Origin: Coleofasciculus sp. FACHB-T130
GTDB taxonomy: Bacteria > Cyanobacteriota > Cyanobacteriia > Cyanobacteriales > FACHB-T130
Direction of reading: 5' to 3'
Assembly: GCF_014695375.1 (NCBI RefSeq)
Contig: NZ_JACJOG010000054.1
Coordinates: 38,495-102,494 of the forward strand
DNA: 64,000 bases
Both the position numbers and the translations under genes were made by a program. The stretch's first letter is position 1, and every line of letters starts with the position of its first letter. Positions 49,001-58,198 of the stretch are shown here, in pieces. The notes beneath the pieces are model-generated. The model did no database searches, had not been told where the DNA came from, and was given only the letters and a program-made list of their open reading frames with translations.

Positions 49001-51596
49001 CCTCTTGATATTTCGCAAGCATGGTATGCTGCACAATCAGCATATTATAAACTTCAGCTTTGTCGAGAACTGATTTTGCTTGAGATAGGGTTAGATCCAG
49101 CAAGGCTTCAGCCTGAGCAAAATTACCGTTTAAATACTCAATTTCGGCTCGTTTTTTATGCAATGAAAAAGCTAGATCGTAGCGTTTTACCCAAATATCG
49201 CTTGGTAAAACATTCATACAAGCAGTCAAATAGTGAAGTGCTGAGCTGTATGCGGTTGCATCTTTCGCTTTTCGAGCTGCTTCCAAATTCAATATTATTA
49301 ATTCAATTTTTGCCTCTTCATCGACAATTAAGTCAGAACCGATATTTAGATGATCGACTAATTTAAAAATTATTTCTATCTGGTCCTCCAAAGGCGTACT
49401 TGCTAAAAGGAGATTGCCAATTTTGAGATGAACTGCTTTTTGAAGCGAGTTATCAATCAGTGCATAAGCTGCATGTTGCACGCGGTCGTGTGAAAATTTA
49501 TAATTAAAAACTAATAGTTGAGAACTAACCCCTTCCTCTTCGGTCGTTTCCAACACAGAAGTAGGCTTAATTAATTCTTCTTTCAGAGCTGGCAAAAGGT
49601 CTTTAAAAGTTTCATAAATTGATTTCTCATAAATGATAGACAGGGTATTTAAATCGAAACTATTGCCGACACAAGCTGCTAACCGTAAAGCCTGCTGTGT
49701 TGAATTCGGCAATTTTTTTAATTTTCCTATCATTAATTCGACAACATTATCAGTAATACCCAACGCTTCAATTTGAGCGATGTCCCATTGCCATAGGGCT
49801 TTACTTGCCTCTTCTTCCCCCTGAGTAAGAAAGGTCTGAGGGGGGGTGAAGGTAAGCAGGTTTTCCTGATATAGAGTTTTTAGAAATTCATTGACAAAGA
49901 AGGGATTTCCTTCTGTTTTACGCAGGATGAGGGAAGCTAAGGATCTTACTGATTCCCTATCCGTATGCAAGGTGTCAGCAATCAAGTGGGTAATATGCTC
50001 AAGTTCTAAAGGTGCTAGATTAATCTGGTTGATGATAGCTCCATCATCGCGTAAACTATCCAGCGTAATCATCAAGGGATGAGTGGAGCTGACTTCATTA
50101 TCCCGATATGCTCCAATGAGAAATAGATAGTGCGTTTGATCATCCGTCATCATCAACTCCATCAATTTGAGCGTGGCAGAGTCAGCCCACTGCAAATCAT
50201 CCAGAAAGATGACTAATGGATGTTCTTGTTGGCAAAATACCCGAATAAAGTTTTGAAAGACTAAATTAAAGCGGTTTTGGGATTCAGTTGGCCCTAATTC
50301 TTGAACTCTAGGCTGAGAACCGACAATGAGTTCTACCTCAGGAATAACATCAATAATAATTTGCCCGTTAGAGCCAAGGGCTTCTAGGAGTTTTTCTTTC
50401 CACTGGTTGAGCTGTGCTTCGCTTTCCGTTAAAAGTTGCTGGATTAAGGCAGAAAAGGCGCTGACAACAGCAGAATAGGGAATACTCCGCTGAAACTGGT
50501 CAAATTTCCCAGAAATGAAATAAGCTCGCTGTTGAGTGATTGGTTTGTAAATTTCTTGCACTAAACATGACTTGCCGATGCCAGAATAACCCGACACCAA
50601 CATCATCTCAATATCCCCTGGCATTGGCTTACCAAACGAGAATTGACTCACTCGTTCAAATGCTGTTAGTAACGTATTAATTTCTTGCCCTCTGCCATAG
50701 AGCTTCTCAGGGATTTGAAATTTATTAGAGATATCATGACGACCGAGAGAGAACTCTGGAATTTGGTTATTTATTTCTAATTGAGTTAGACAATATTCTA
50801 AATCTGCTTGAATTCCATAAGCACTTTGGTATCTATCTTCAGCAGTTTTAGCCAGCAATTTCATAACAATGTCCGAAACTGCTTTGGGAATGCTTTGATT
50901 AAACTTATGAGGCGGAATTGGCGTAAGCGCAATATGATTATGTACTAACTCTATTGCATCAGTACCATTAAAAGGTAGTCTGCCAGTGAGAAGCTCGTAG
51001 AAGGTAACGCCAAGGGAGTAAAAGTCAGTACGATAATCCAGCGAACGATTCATTCTGCCAGTTTGCTCTGGCGACATATAGGCAAGAGTGCCTTCTAAAA
51101 CATTGGGATTTTTTAGGGTAGGGTTTTCCCGCGACAAAACGCTGGAAATCCCAAAATCAATAAATTTGACTTGCCTACTTTTTGGGTCAAAAACAATGTT
51201 AGATGGATTAATATCTTTGTGAATAATGTTTAAATTATGCAGTTTAGCTAAAGTTTCAACAATTTTTATAGTAATTTTAATAGCTTCTAAAACTGTAAAA
51301 TTTTGTTTGTCCATCAATATCTTTAGAGATTGACCCCCAAAATCCTCCAAGAGCATTACTAGAGTATTTTGATATGATTTTAAATCATACGCTTTAGCAA
51401 CACCATCTAGATTCAACGAACGGGTAATTTCATATTCTTGCTTATATCTAGAAATTTCTTCTGGTAATGGATAGTCTTCTTTGATAACCTTAAGAATAAG
51501 AGGCAAATTATCCCGAAGTCGGCATCCTCGATACACAAGAGACTTGCTACTTTCATAAATTAGCTCAAAAATCTGATATCCCGGAATTGTTCTCAT
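46065..51596 (-). CDS. Hybrid Ser/Thr kinase - AAA ATPase - GAF - histidine kinase
   Basis: 1843 residues. Residues 1-280 form a protein kinase (HKDINPSNI, DFG present as DFGISS, SPEQTGRMNR). An AAA-type ATPase has Walker A SGYSGIGKS near 335 and LVIFLDDLQWAD near 470. A long helical TPR-like region spans about 640-1370. A GAF domain (about 1390-1540, VLCMPILNQGKLIGILYLEN) precedes a histidine kinase with phospho-acceptor AGVAHEINNP near 1585 and ATPase boxes DNGPGMTEE and GTGLGLAIS near the end. It fits the cyanobacterial HstK-like class that links Ser/Thr and His signalling. About 20 residues within the ATPase domain (SDNQLSTSDYQLPTI) look like an in-frame intergenic repeat. Confidence 0.92.
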   Translation of the reverse strand: MRTIPGYQIFELIYESSKSLVYRGCRLRDNLPLILKVIKEDYPLPEEISRYKQEYEITRSLNLDGVAKAYDLKSYQNTLVMLLEDFGGQSLKILMDKQNFTVLEAIKITIKIVETLAKLHNLNIIHKDINPSNIVFDPKSRQVKFIDFGISSVLSRENPTLKNPNVLEGTLAYMSPEQTGRMNRSLDYRTDFYSLGVTFYELLTGRLPFNGTDAIELVHNHIALTPIPPHKFNQSIPKAVSDIVMKLLAKTAEDRYQSAYGIQADLEYCLTQLEINNQIPEFSLGRHDISNKFQIPEKLYGRGQEINTLLTAFERVSQFSFGKPMPGDIEMMLVSGYSGIGKSCLVQEIYKPITQQRAYFISGKFDQFQRSIPYSAVVSAFSALIQQLLTESEAQLNQWKEKLLEALGSNGQIIIDVIPEVELIVGSQPRVQELGPTESQNRFNLVFQNFIRVFCQQEHPLVIFLDDLQWADSATLKLMELMMTDDQTHYLFLIGAYRDNEVSSTHPLMITLDSLRDDGAIINQINLAPLELEHITHLIADTLHTDRESVRSLASLILRKTEGNPFFVNEFLKTLYQENLLTFTPPQTFLTQGEEEASKALWQWDIAQIEALGITDNVVELMIGKLKKLPNSTQQALRLAACVGNSFDLNTLSIIYEKSIYETFKDLLPALKEELIKPTSVLETTEEEGVSSQLLVFNYKFSHDRVQHAAYALIDNSLQKAVHLKIGNLLLASTPLEDQIEIIFKLVDHLNIGSDLIVDEEAKIELIILNLEAARKAKDATAYSSALHYLTACMNVLPSDIWVKRYDLAFSLHKKRAEIEYLNGNFAQAEALLDLTLSQAKSVLDKAEVYNMLIVQHTMLAKYQEAIQAGRNALSLLGIDLPKGELATAVELEIGEVNKKLETHEIGSLINLEAIKIPEVKAAVKLLANMGPLAYFVNFDLWQLVTVKTVNLSLTYGYASGAAYSYSCYGMILSAILGNSHSGYEFGVLATKLSNKFNNVAQKCAELVVLANYLSNWVKPIKFSHTINDEAYKTGLDFGDLQWAGYTRLHKVIASFHQCKSLEQSLKQIPQSLLFCQKSKNQWAIDIILGYNLAVSNLIGMTAGTLSFENDGISESNFLTSCEQHQSSAAICEFHILKAQILYLYEKPDLALNSSLLASKLLTSIFGHISVSTHNFYHSLILVALYPNASESVQKQSCETLAANQKQMKIWADNCPENFLHKYLLVEAEISRITGHALEAIDLYERAIESAKENEFIQNEALANELAAKFWLAKGKEKYAKVHITEAYYGYQRWGAKRKVEDLEEKYPHFLTKTSILPRVKDTPTTTGHSSTGSSSNTLDFTTVMKASQAIAACIVLDKLLASLMKISIENAGAQKGLLLLVRDEKLLIEARSSVESKEVVVRQSTPLKGCQELPLTVINYVKRTRSDVVLNDAASEGKFINDSYIELNKLKSVLCMPILNQGKLIGILYLENNLTSGAFTPDRIEVLRVLSAQAAISLENAMLYNLMEKKVQERTHELNEKNVRLSQTLQELKRTQTQLIQTEKMSSLGQLVAGVAHEINNPVNFIYGNLVHVNEYTQDLLNLMQLYAKHYPNPVSEIQDEAEAIEVDFLVEDLPKMLSSMKVGADRIRQIVLSLRNFSRLDEAEMKEVDVHSGLDSTLLILQNRLKAKTEIPAIKVIKEYGSLPLIECYAGQLNQVFMNLLANAIDTLEEVMSNDSKTKGHYQEIAQASCLSSWERKQQHSDNQLSTSDYQLPTIRIRTCVVDESRVLIAIADNGPGMTEEVKKRIFDPFFTTKPIGKGTGLGLAISYQIVVEKHGGQLQCFSTLGQGTEFIVEIPIRPQH

Positions 51597-52386
51597 AATT
51601 ATGCCATTTACGGATTTGTAGGCGAGCCAGTCCAGTTAGAGACGCTTTTTGTAAGTGAACACTAGATCAGCCTATTGTGCTGAAGTAAAATTAAAACTTT
51701 ATTCGATTAATTGAAAGCGTATTTATACGGAAATATAGTTTGCTCCTCAGTGAATATCAGTGTATACACAGTTTGGGAAAGTCATCTTTCTGACACTCTA
51801 AAAAATGTAACCTAAAATACTAATTGCTTTCTTGACTTGTCCAAATAAATGCAGCCAAGTGTTAGAGATAGTTTGAGTAAAAAGGATTACAAGAGTCTAA
51901 CCAAGTGTATTTTAATGCTTGTAGAAACATTACTAGCCATCTGGAACTGCATCCAATCCTCGTTCAAAAAACTTATTCTTAAGATTCGCCTGCCAGTGGT
52001 GAGTTTTCAAGGATTACAAAACTAACCGAAAAGCCTAGGATATTAATGATTTTACAAAGAATATACAAGTCTGTATCTATCAATCAAAAATGTTTTATGT
52101 CTAATTTTTACAAAAAAATAACAAATTGATTTTTTTCTTAATTTTACTTTAATTAGTATATTTATTTGATATAAAATTGACATACGTATACGAATCCAAG
52201 GAAGTGAGCTTGGGCTGAGATATTACTGCTTGTCATTTATTAATGCTAAAGGCAAAATCAAAAAATGATTTCTGCTATTTTTTAAAATTGATTTTTACCC
52301 TTTTAATTCGGCAGAATACTGGATTAAGAATAGAAAATTTGAGGTGAGACAGATATTTATCAATACATACAGAATTGGAGGAAAAA
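51597..52386. other. AT-rich divergent spacer, no gene seen
   Basis: About 790 bp between the hybrid kinase and the WGR-propeller gene. It is strongly AT-rich with candidate promoter elements such as TATAAAAT near 52170 and the dyad ATACGTAT close by, but no ORF of quality. It probably holds both divergent promoters. Confidence 0.4.
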
Positions 52387-53811
52387 ATGACTCAAGAGAA
52401 AACGTATCTAGAATTGTCAGAGTCAGATAGTAGTTCTCACAAATTTTATGAAGTAATTGTCAACGGTACGGAAGTATCGATTCGTTACGGTCGCATTGGC
52501 GACTCAGGGCAAACTCAGGTTAAAACCTATCCAACACCGGAAAAAGCCAAAGCTGAAGCGACTAAAAAGATTAACGAGAAACTGAAGAAGGGTTACGAAC
52601 AAGCAGTTATGGGAGTGCGAAGTAAACGTCCCGTGACTCGACGGGAAATAAAGAGCGATCGCTCAACTGAAAACCAAGCACCTGTAGTTTGGAAATTTGC
52701 CTCTTCTTCCCCCGCTTTTGGCATTTTCATCGACAATTCTCGGTGCTGGGTTGGAAATCAAGCAGGTCAGATTTTCGCTCTCAGTCATACAGGAATTGTG
52801 CAAAATCAGTTTCGTCTTCCTGATGGCGTGAAGTGCATTGTTGCTGATGAAGGTTGGCTTTATGCGGGATGCGATGATGGCAAAGTATACGATTTGACAG
52901 GCAAGATTCCCCGTGTCGCTTATGAAATTGCCCCAGATGTAAATATCTTCTGGCTTGATATCAAAGATGCGATTCTCGGTGTTTCTGATGATGCTGGTAA
53001 TGTCACAACGATTAATCACGAAGATGAATCTCAATGGACTAAAAAAAGTAGAGGTAGTTATGGCTGGATGGTGCGCTGCGATGAAATTGGCATTTATCAC
53101 GGTCACAGCAGCGGCGTGACGATGTATGACTGGGAAGATGGAAAGACTATCTGGAACCAAAAAACTCGCGGTGAAGTGTTATTTGGCTGGCAAGAAGAAG
53201 CAACAGTTTATGCTGGAACAAGTCAAAGTTTAGTTTATAGCTTCACCAAGAAAGGGGAAGTTAGCACAATTTATCAATGCGATGCGCCTGTTTATTCTTG
53301 CGCGACTGCTGAAGAAGGGAAATACGTCTTTGCAGGTGATGATTGCTCCTCAATTTATTGTTTTAATGAAGCAGGCGATCGCTTGTGGAAACTTGCCACT
53401 GGCTGCGGTTCGGCGTTTTCCATGCAGTTTTTAGATGACCATCTCTACATCGTCACTACCGACGGTTCTCTTGCTTGCATCGATGCCAGTGAAACCGCTA
53501 TCAAAGCCGCACAATCAGGTACAGTTCCCCAGGCTATTAACATTAAAGCACCCACTGCTGTTGCCGCAGCCATTCCTTCTAATACTTTGGAAACGGCATC
53601 GAACACAAGTCAAGGTGTAATTGTGGAGTGCTTCAAAGAAGGCGGCAAGTTAAGAATTCGTGCTGTTTCTCCTGGTTACAATCCCAGTTGGAAAGTACAA
53701 TTTCCTCAAGATATTCGCTCCGATGGTGCGCGTTATCTGGTGGAAGATGTGCGCGAATCTTCTCGCGGTGGTTTCTATCGGGCTTTTGGAGATATTAAAA
53801 AATTAGTGTAG
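52387..53811 (+). CDS. WGR-domain protein with beta-propeller and a shared C-terminal domain
   Basis: 474 residues; GGAGGAAAAA precedes the ATG at 52387. Residues 1-80 form a WGR domain (SHKFYEVIVNGTEVSIRYGR). Residues 100-385 are repeats of a WD40/PQQ-like propeller (VWKFASSSPAFGIFIDNSRC, TGKIPRVAY, IYCFNEAGDRLWKLATG). Residues 410-474 are a compact domain running VIVECFKEGGKLRIRAVSPG then YNPSWKVQFPQDIR and ending FGDIKKLV. That last domain also occurs twice in the VWA protein at 53971-55812. WGR domains bind nucleic-acid ends or nucleotides in other proteins. The gene is convergent with the VWA gene. Confidence 0.8.
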   Translation: MTQEKTYLELSESDSSSHKFYEVIVNGTEVSIRYGRIGDSGQTQVKTYPTPEKAKAEATKKINEKLKKGYEQAVMGVRSKRPVTRREIKSDRSTENQAPVVWKFASSSPAFGIFIDNSRCWVGNQAGQIFALSHTGIVQNQFRLPDGVKCIVADEGWLYAGCDDGKVYDLTGKIPRVAYEIAPDVNIFWLDIKDAILGVSDDAGNVTTINHEDESQWTKKSRGSYGWMVRCDEIGIYHGHSSGVTMYDWEDGKTIWNQKTRGEVLFGWQEEATVYAGTSQSLVYSFTKKGEVSTIYQCDAPVYSCATAEEGKYVFAGDDCSSIYCFNEAGDRLWKLATGCGSAFSMQFLDDHLYIVTTDGSLACIDASETAIKAAQSGTVPQAINIKAPTAVAAAIPSNTLETASNTSQGVIVECFKEGGKLRIRAVSPGYNPSWKVQFPQDIRSDGARYLVEDVRESSRGGFYRAFGDIKKLV

Positions 53812-53970
53812 TTCAAGGTTATTATTCAGTAGCGAGTAGGTTGGGTTGAGGCTACGAAACCCAACCTTAAGTAATTAAGACTATATTGGTTGGGTTTCAC
53901 TATCGTTCTATGGAATGTACATAACTGTACTTTGCGTATCTCTGCGCTATCCTTTGCGTTTAAAAAAGTC

Positions 53971-55812
53971 CTACTGAACTAACCGCCGGATCTTGCCATA
54001 AGCGACATAAGAGCCGCCATTCTTAGCTTCCTCAACTTCGTCTACCACATAGAGAACGTTTTCTTCTCGAATGTCGCGAGGAAAGCGAATATTGTAGTTA
54101 GGATCGTACCCATCTGACACGACTCTTGCTCTCAATTTACTGCCTTCTTTCACGCACTGCACGAGAACTCCATCACCTACAGTATCAATCGTTTCTAAAT
54201 CGGCAGCAGAAGCAGGTGCATTCAGCTTTTGCCGTTTTGGACTAGAAGAAGATGTACCATTTTGAGATGATGCGGCGCGTTCTTGTCCGGGTTGAACTAA
54301 GCGGCGAATGTTCCCGGAGGCACGATAAAAGCTACCATCAGCAGATAGATTGATTTCATCAACGATATAGGTGACACCTTCCTCACGAATATTGCGAGGG
54401 AATTGCACATTAAAGTCAGGATTGTATCCGTCAGAAATAACGCGAACTCGCAATTTGCCACTAACGCGATCGCATTTCACCAAAACTCCCGCATCCACGC
54501 TGGAAACTGCCTGTAAGCTGTTGGCAGATCCAGCAGCGATTCCTCGCAATTTTAAGTCGCCGCGATCGCGTGTCAGTGCCTGGTAAGATTGATCGCGCAT
54601 CTCCTTGCGGATGGCACTATCAAACTTTTTGCTTTCCAGACGTTGTGCATAGTGATCCAACTGATCCATCTCTTCGGCAACTTCAAAGGACTCGTGCAAT
54701 GCTTTGAGTTTGAGATCCTCGATTGTCTTGCGAAGTTTCTGGGAAGCAGCGGTATAATCTCCTTTGTCGGCAAGTGCGATCGCTTCATCTTTTACCTTAC
54801 CAATCCTTAGCTTACTTGCTTGCTCCACAACCGCTGCATCTGGCTGTACGTTACTGGCTGATTCAGCATCAGCAACCGTTATACTAATCGGGATTTCGTC
54901 AGTGAATTGTTGAATGCTGCCATCGACAACCGCTTGATATTTATAAGCAACGGTGGCAATATTTGTTACCCCAATATTTGTTTGTGGAGGTATTGACAAT
55001 TCTACAGCTAACTGCTTATTTTCTACCTCATAAACATCGCCGCAGAAAACTTCCAGATTGTTGCCAATCGGATTGGATCGGTAATTGTTGAGAATCCCGG
55101 TAATTTTTACAGAATCTTCTGGTTGCAGCGTCACAGTCAGATTTTGGGCGACAACAGACGTGAGGCTTTCTAGTTCAATTCTGAATACATCAGTAGCATC
55201 GTCAGGTGATTGGATGAAATAAAAGTTTCCCCCAGCAGCATTTGCCATGCCGATGAGCAAATCTTCATTAAAATAAGTTCCAAATCCTAAAGTTGTAGTA
55301 ATGATTCCTTGTTCGGCTTGTTGTCTTGCAGTGTTAATTAATACTTGAGAATCAATAATCCCAACATTCGCTTGTCCATCTGTTAATAATAAAACGCGGT
55401 TGATGCGTTCTGTGGACTGCTGAGATTTTACATTGTCGCATCCCATCAACCAGCCGCCATTCAAGTTAGTACACCCGCCAGCCTTCACCTTACCAATTAG
55501 CGAACGAATGGCAGCTTTATCCTGAACCAGTTGGTGCTGAAGAATTGTTTCTGGCGTATCGTCATAAATTACAACTGAAAGATAATCCTCCGTGGTCAAA
55601 TATTCCACAAGCCTTTGTGCAGCCTGAATAGCATTCTTAAGTGGCGCTCCCGCCATCGAACCCGATCTATCAATTACTACACTCAAATTAAGCGGAAGAC
55701 GCGGTACTTTGTTGCGCGTTTCTTCTTCAGCCTGGAAACTAACAATCAGGTCTACAGTGGATGGGGTAGCGGCTGCAATAAGCGATTGACTCAGGGAGTA
55801 AGTTGCTTTCAT
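53971..55812 (-). CDS. VWA-domain protein with two copies of the shared C-terminal domain
   Basis: 613 residues. A von Willebrand A domain (about 35-220) has a complete MIDAS: DRSGSM, a later Thr and the DGQAN segment. A beta-rich region (220-320), helical linker and two copies of a 62-residue domain follow: VLVKCDRVSGKLRVRVISDG-YNPDFNVQFPRNIREE and VLVQCVKEGSKLRARVVSDG-YDPNYNIRFPRDIREE, each closing with G-x-IRRLV. No signal peptide, so cytoplasmic. It lies directly downstream of the RT gene on the same strand (227 bp). VWA proteins usually work with MoxR-type ATPases; none is in the window. Confidence 0.85.
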   Translation of the reverse strand: MKATYSLSQSLIAAATPSTVDLIVSFQAEEETRNKVPRLPLNLSVVIDRSGSMAGAPLKNAIQAAQRLVEYLTTEDYLSVVIYDDTPETILQHQLVQDKAAIRSLIGKVKAGGCTNLNGGWLMGCDNVKSQQSTERINRVLLLTDGQANVGIIDSQVLINTARQQAEQGIITTTLGFGTYFNEDLLIGMANAAGGNFYFIQSPDDATDVFRIELESLTSVVAQNLTVTLQPEDSVKITGILNNYRSNPIGNNLEVFCGDVYEVENKQLAVELSIPPQTNIGVTNIATVAYKYQAVVDGSIQQFTDEIPISITVADAESASNVQPDAAVVEQASKLRIGKVKDEAIALADKGDYTAASQKLRKTIEDLKLKALHESFEVAEEMDQLDHYAQRLESKKFDSAIRKEMRDQSYQALTRDRGDLKLRGIAAGSANSLQAVSSVDAGVLVKCDRVSGKLRVRVISDGYNPDFNVQFPRNIREEGVTYIVDEINLSADGSFYRASGNIRRLVQPGQERAASSQNGTSSSSPKRQKLNAPASAADLETIDTVGDGVLVQCVKEGSKLRARVVSDGYDPNYNIRFPRDIREENVLYVVDEVEEAKNGGSYVAYGKIRRLVQ

Positions 55813-55974
55813 TTGTAGCGTCCTCTAGATATTTTGTGCAGTTTCTAGCGTCGAGTCGAGAATGCCATTTTGGTGATTTGTGACTTAGATAAACTACAAG
55901 AGTAGAGATGGAAATTTCGGATTTTTTATGGAGAAAATTGCATATTTTTGAAATTCCAACAAAATCAAAATTTT

Positions 55975-56001
55975 TAGGGGCATGGCATTGCCATGCCCCT
56001 A
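55975..56001. repeat. Hairpin TAGGGGCATGGCA-T-TGCCATGCCCCTA
   Basis: A perfect 13-bp inverted repeat around one base, between the RT stop and the VWA start. It matches a very frequent cyanobacterial palindromic repeat and may act as a terminator of the RT transcript. Confidence 0.55.
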
Positions 56002-56039
56002 CAGATATATCGCAAACCCGCGATAATTTTTTTTCAGTA

Positions 56040-57443
56040 TTAGCGTTTGTATTTATCTCGAATTCGTCGAATTTGCTCTTGAAACTCAACACCCTTTTGC
56101 GGATTAACCATAGCGACAAAATTGGCATAACCCTGAATCGAAGACATCACATTATCAGAATTTCCCCAATACTTACCTTCCAAGCCATCTTTCTCAATTT
56201 GGAACAAAGTAGCACGAAAACGTTTTAGCTCTTTTTTAGAAATATTCGGATAATCATTCACCACAACTCCAGTAACTTCCTGTTGCCGATTTTTCCGCAA
56301 TATTCTAGTCTTCTGTTCGTTAATCGTAAAACCTTCGTGAGTCACGATAGACTGAGTGCGTTTAAGAATGTTGCAGATATTTCGGAGACTGTCACCAGAA
56401 GCGGATAAAGTTAAATCATCAGCGTAGCGAGTATAAACAAAACCCAATTGTTCAGCCATACTGGTAAGTCGTCGATCTAAGCGGCGACACATTAGATTAG
56501 TAATTGCTGGAGAAGCTGGCGAACCTTGGGGTAAATGTCGATCTGTGAGGGCTACATAATAAGTTTTGCCGTCTAATTCAACCTCCTCGATATCCGGTTG
56601 AGTACACAGCAACCCGAAGATTGTTGCGGCAGCTTCCGAATAACCGAATGACCGGAAAAGACCTTTCACGCGCTGATAGGAAATTGACGGAAAGAAATCT
56701 TTCAGGTCAAAATTGATAATTACATCACGTTTTACGTGAGGTTGAGCGTTGCTGACGATAGAGCGATCGCGTCTAAAACCATGAGCTGCATCGTGCAGTT
56801 CTAGCTTTTCCAAAATATTACCCAAAATCCAATGCTGCGCCTGCTTCAAGCGTGGCATCGGTGCCGAAATCAACCGTTCGCCACCCGTTTTTTTAGGAAT
56901 CTTGAAGCGGATATAGTGAGAAATTGTCGAAGTCTTGCGGGAAAAAGCCAGAAAGCGCAATTGTCCCACAGTAATTCCCATTGCAGCGGCAATTTCGTAG
57001 GGTGTACCGCACAAAGGTAATCCATAACTTCGCAACCTTTCCTCATCGCACTCAGTATAGTTGAGTCCGCCTGAGACATCTTCACCGAGATAAAGGATTT
57101 CTCGCTCTTTTCTTTGTCGCCAATCTTCCGCTCGTTCTTGCCTTTCCCGTTCCCGCCGTTCTTTCGTCTCCTGTCGCTTTCGCCGCGACTCGGCGAGGCG
57201 TTGCTTGAGTAGCTGCTTGCGGAGTTCCTTTTCGTTGTGAAGACGCGAACTCTGCTGTCGCAGTTCATCAAGTTCTCGCCGGATCTCTCCCATCCGCCGA
57301 ATGTCATCGGCTGGATCTTGTGGTATCTCACCTTGTGCAGGCCAGAACCCATAACGTATCATCTCTTCGAGGATGAATTCCTCTTTGCCCGTTTGTCGGA
57401 TGCGATCGTACAGTTCCTGGCGGGTACGCGGCTGATCTGACAT
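56040..57443 (-). CDS. Retron-type reverse transcriptase
   Basis: 467 residues from the ATG at 57443; a longer frame reaches 57524 without support. N-terminal region: soluble (REL-YDRIRQTGKEEFIL), then a Lys/Arg/Glu coiled coil about residues 50-115. The RT core begins near 185 (IPKKTGGERLI). Retron hallmarks: NAQPH at 232-236, catalytic FDLKDFF at 245-251, QGSPASP at 306-312, YADD at 340-343 and VTG at 390-392. Retron RTs use a cognate ncRNA as primer and template to make RNA-linked DNA. The probable RNA lies at 58343-58580 on the same strand. Flanking WHSWIM and WGR-HEAT genes fit what I recall of type XIII retrons. Confidence 0.92.
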   Translation of the reverse strand: MSDQPRTRQELYDRIRQTGKEEFILEEMIRYGFWPAQGEIPQDPADDIRRMGEIRRELDELRQQSSRLHNEKELRKQLLKQRLAESRRKRQETKERRERERQERAEDWRQRKEREILYLGEDVSGGLNYTECDEERLRSYGLPLCGTPYEIAAAMGITVGQLRFLAFSRKTSTISHYIRFKIPKKTGGERLISAPMPRLKQAQHWILGNILEKLELHDAAHGFRRDRSIVSNAQPHVKRDVIINFDLKDFFPSISYQRVKGLFRSFGYSEAAATIFGLLCTQPDIEEVELDGKTYYVALTDRHLPQGSPASPAITNLMCRRLDRRLTSMAEQLGFVYTRYADDLTLSASGDSLRNICNILKRTQSIVTHEGFTINEQKTRILRKNRQQEVTGVVVNDYPNISKKELKRFRATLFQIEKDGLEGKYWGNSDNVMSSIQGYANFVAMVNPQKGVEFQEQIRRIRDKYKR

Positions 57444-57477
57444 ATTTGTGCTGGTGAAAGAAGGCTCTAGTAATATT

Positions 57478-57491
57478 AGTACACTTGTACT
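57478..57491. promoter_or_regulatory. Palindrome AGTACA-CT-TGTACT at the RT promoter
   Basis: A perfect 6-bp inverted repeat with a 2-bp centre, 35 bp upstream of the RT start codon. On the RT strand TAATAT follows immediately and could be a -10 element. It is a likely operator or regulator site; whether the adjacent XRE protein binds it is unknown. Confidence 0.45.
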
Positions 57492-57612
57492 GTAAAATGA
57501 AGCTTGCATGAGTCCCTTCAACAAAGCTTTACCTTACCCACACAGGATTTGAATTGAAAGAGTTCTACTACGTTAGCGTCCTTTCCTTGACTGGCAAACT
57601 TGCCATTCAACT

Positions 57613-57644
57613 TAACCAGAGGTTATTATATTAACCAATGGTTA
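57613..57644. promoter_or_regulatory. Tandem operators TAACC-N3-GGTTA upstream of the XRE gene
   Basis: Two 13-bp dyads: TAACCAGAGGTTA (57613-57625) and TAACCAATGGTTA (57632-57644), centres 19 bp apart, 16 bp before the XRE start codon. Paired operators of this size are typical of autoregulated HTH proteins, and binding would also block the divergent RT promoter region. Confidence 0.65.
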
Positions 57645-57659
57645 CAAGAAGCACACACT

Positions 57660-58103
57660 ATGCCAAAATATAGTCTCTCAGCCGAGCAGGTGAGAGGCAT
57701 CAGACGCACATTAGGAGAGACTCAGGCTCAATTTGCTGAACATCTAGACGTGGATGCAGTAACGGTAGCGAGATGGGAAACGGGACAAAGGCAGTGTGTT
57801 GGTCTTTATGCCAAGACAATTACTCAATTAGCTGACAATAAAAATCAAATGAACAACACTTTTTTACTCTTCAAGAACGATATACGAAAGAAAGATCCGA
57901 ATAATACTGGTCATCGAAAAGCTGAGTTTCGGAAGGGATGGAAAAAGGCTATAGAGGGCGAAATTTACAATAAAGATATTTTAGAAAACCTTACTTGGAA
58001 TAATTTGGGTTATCGCTTAGGCAAGCTGTTTGGGGAAACATCTCCTGAACAAATAGATGAAATATATGATTGGTGTGTTCATCATCAGCAGGCTCAGAGC
58101 TAA
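57660..58103 (+). CDS. XRE-family HTH regulator within the retron locus
   Basis: 147 residues from ATG 57660. Residues 8-50 form an XRE helix-turn-helix (RGIRRTLGETQAQFAEHLDV then DAVTVARWETGQRQ). The C-terminal part (KGWKKAIEGEIYNKDILENL then TWNNLGYRLGKLFGE) is helical and looks like a separate conserved module I cannot name. The start is chosen because the paired operators end just before it. It is encoded opposite to its neighbours, between the RT and the proposed ncRNA, and probably controls the locus. Confidence 0.85.
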   Translation: MPKYSLSAEQVRGIRRTLGETQAQFAEHLDVDAVTVARWETGQRQCVGLYAKTITQLADNKNQMNNTFLLFKNDIRKKDPNNTGHRKAEFRKGWKKAIEGEIYNKDILENLTWNNLGYRLGKLFGETSPEQIDEIYDWCVHHQQAQS

Positions 58104-58170
58104 TAAAGTGATATTGTTCTTCTAGCACTGAAGGGGTCGAAAAATAATCGCAAAACAGTGAAAATCAATT

Positions 58171-58198
58171 TATAGCGACCGCCAAGGCGGTCGCTATA
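58171..58198. terminator. Perfect hairpin TATAGCGACCGCC-AA-GGCGGTCGCTATA
   Basis: 13-bp perfect arms with a 2-nt centre, 67 bp after the XRE stop. It is a common cyanobacterial palindromic repeat and could end the XRE transcript and the ncRNA transcript coming from the other side. Confidence 0.6.

Noticed and set aside
48998..49366. 122-codon plus-strand ORF within the hybrid kinase
   Set aside because: Antisense shadow of the TPR-like region with no independent evidence.
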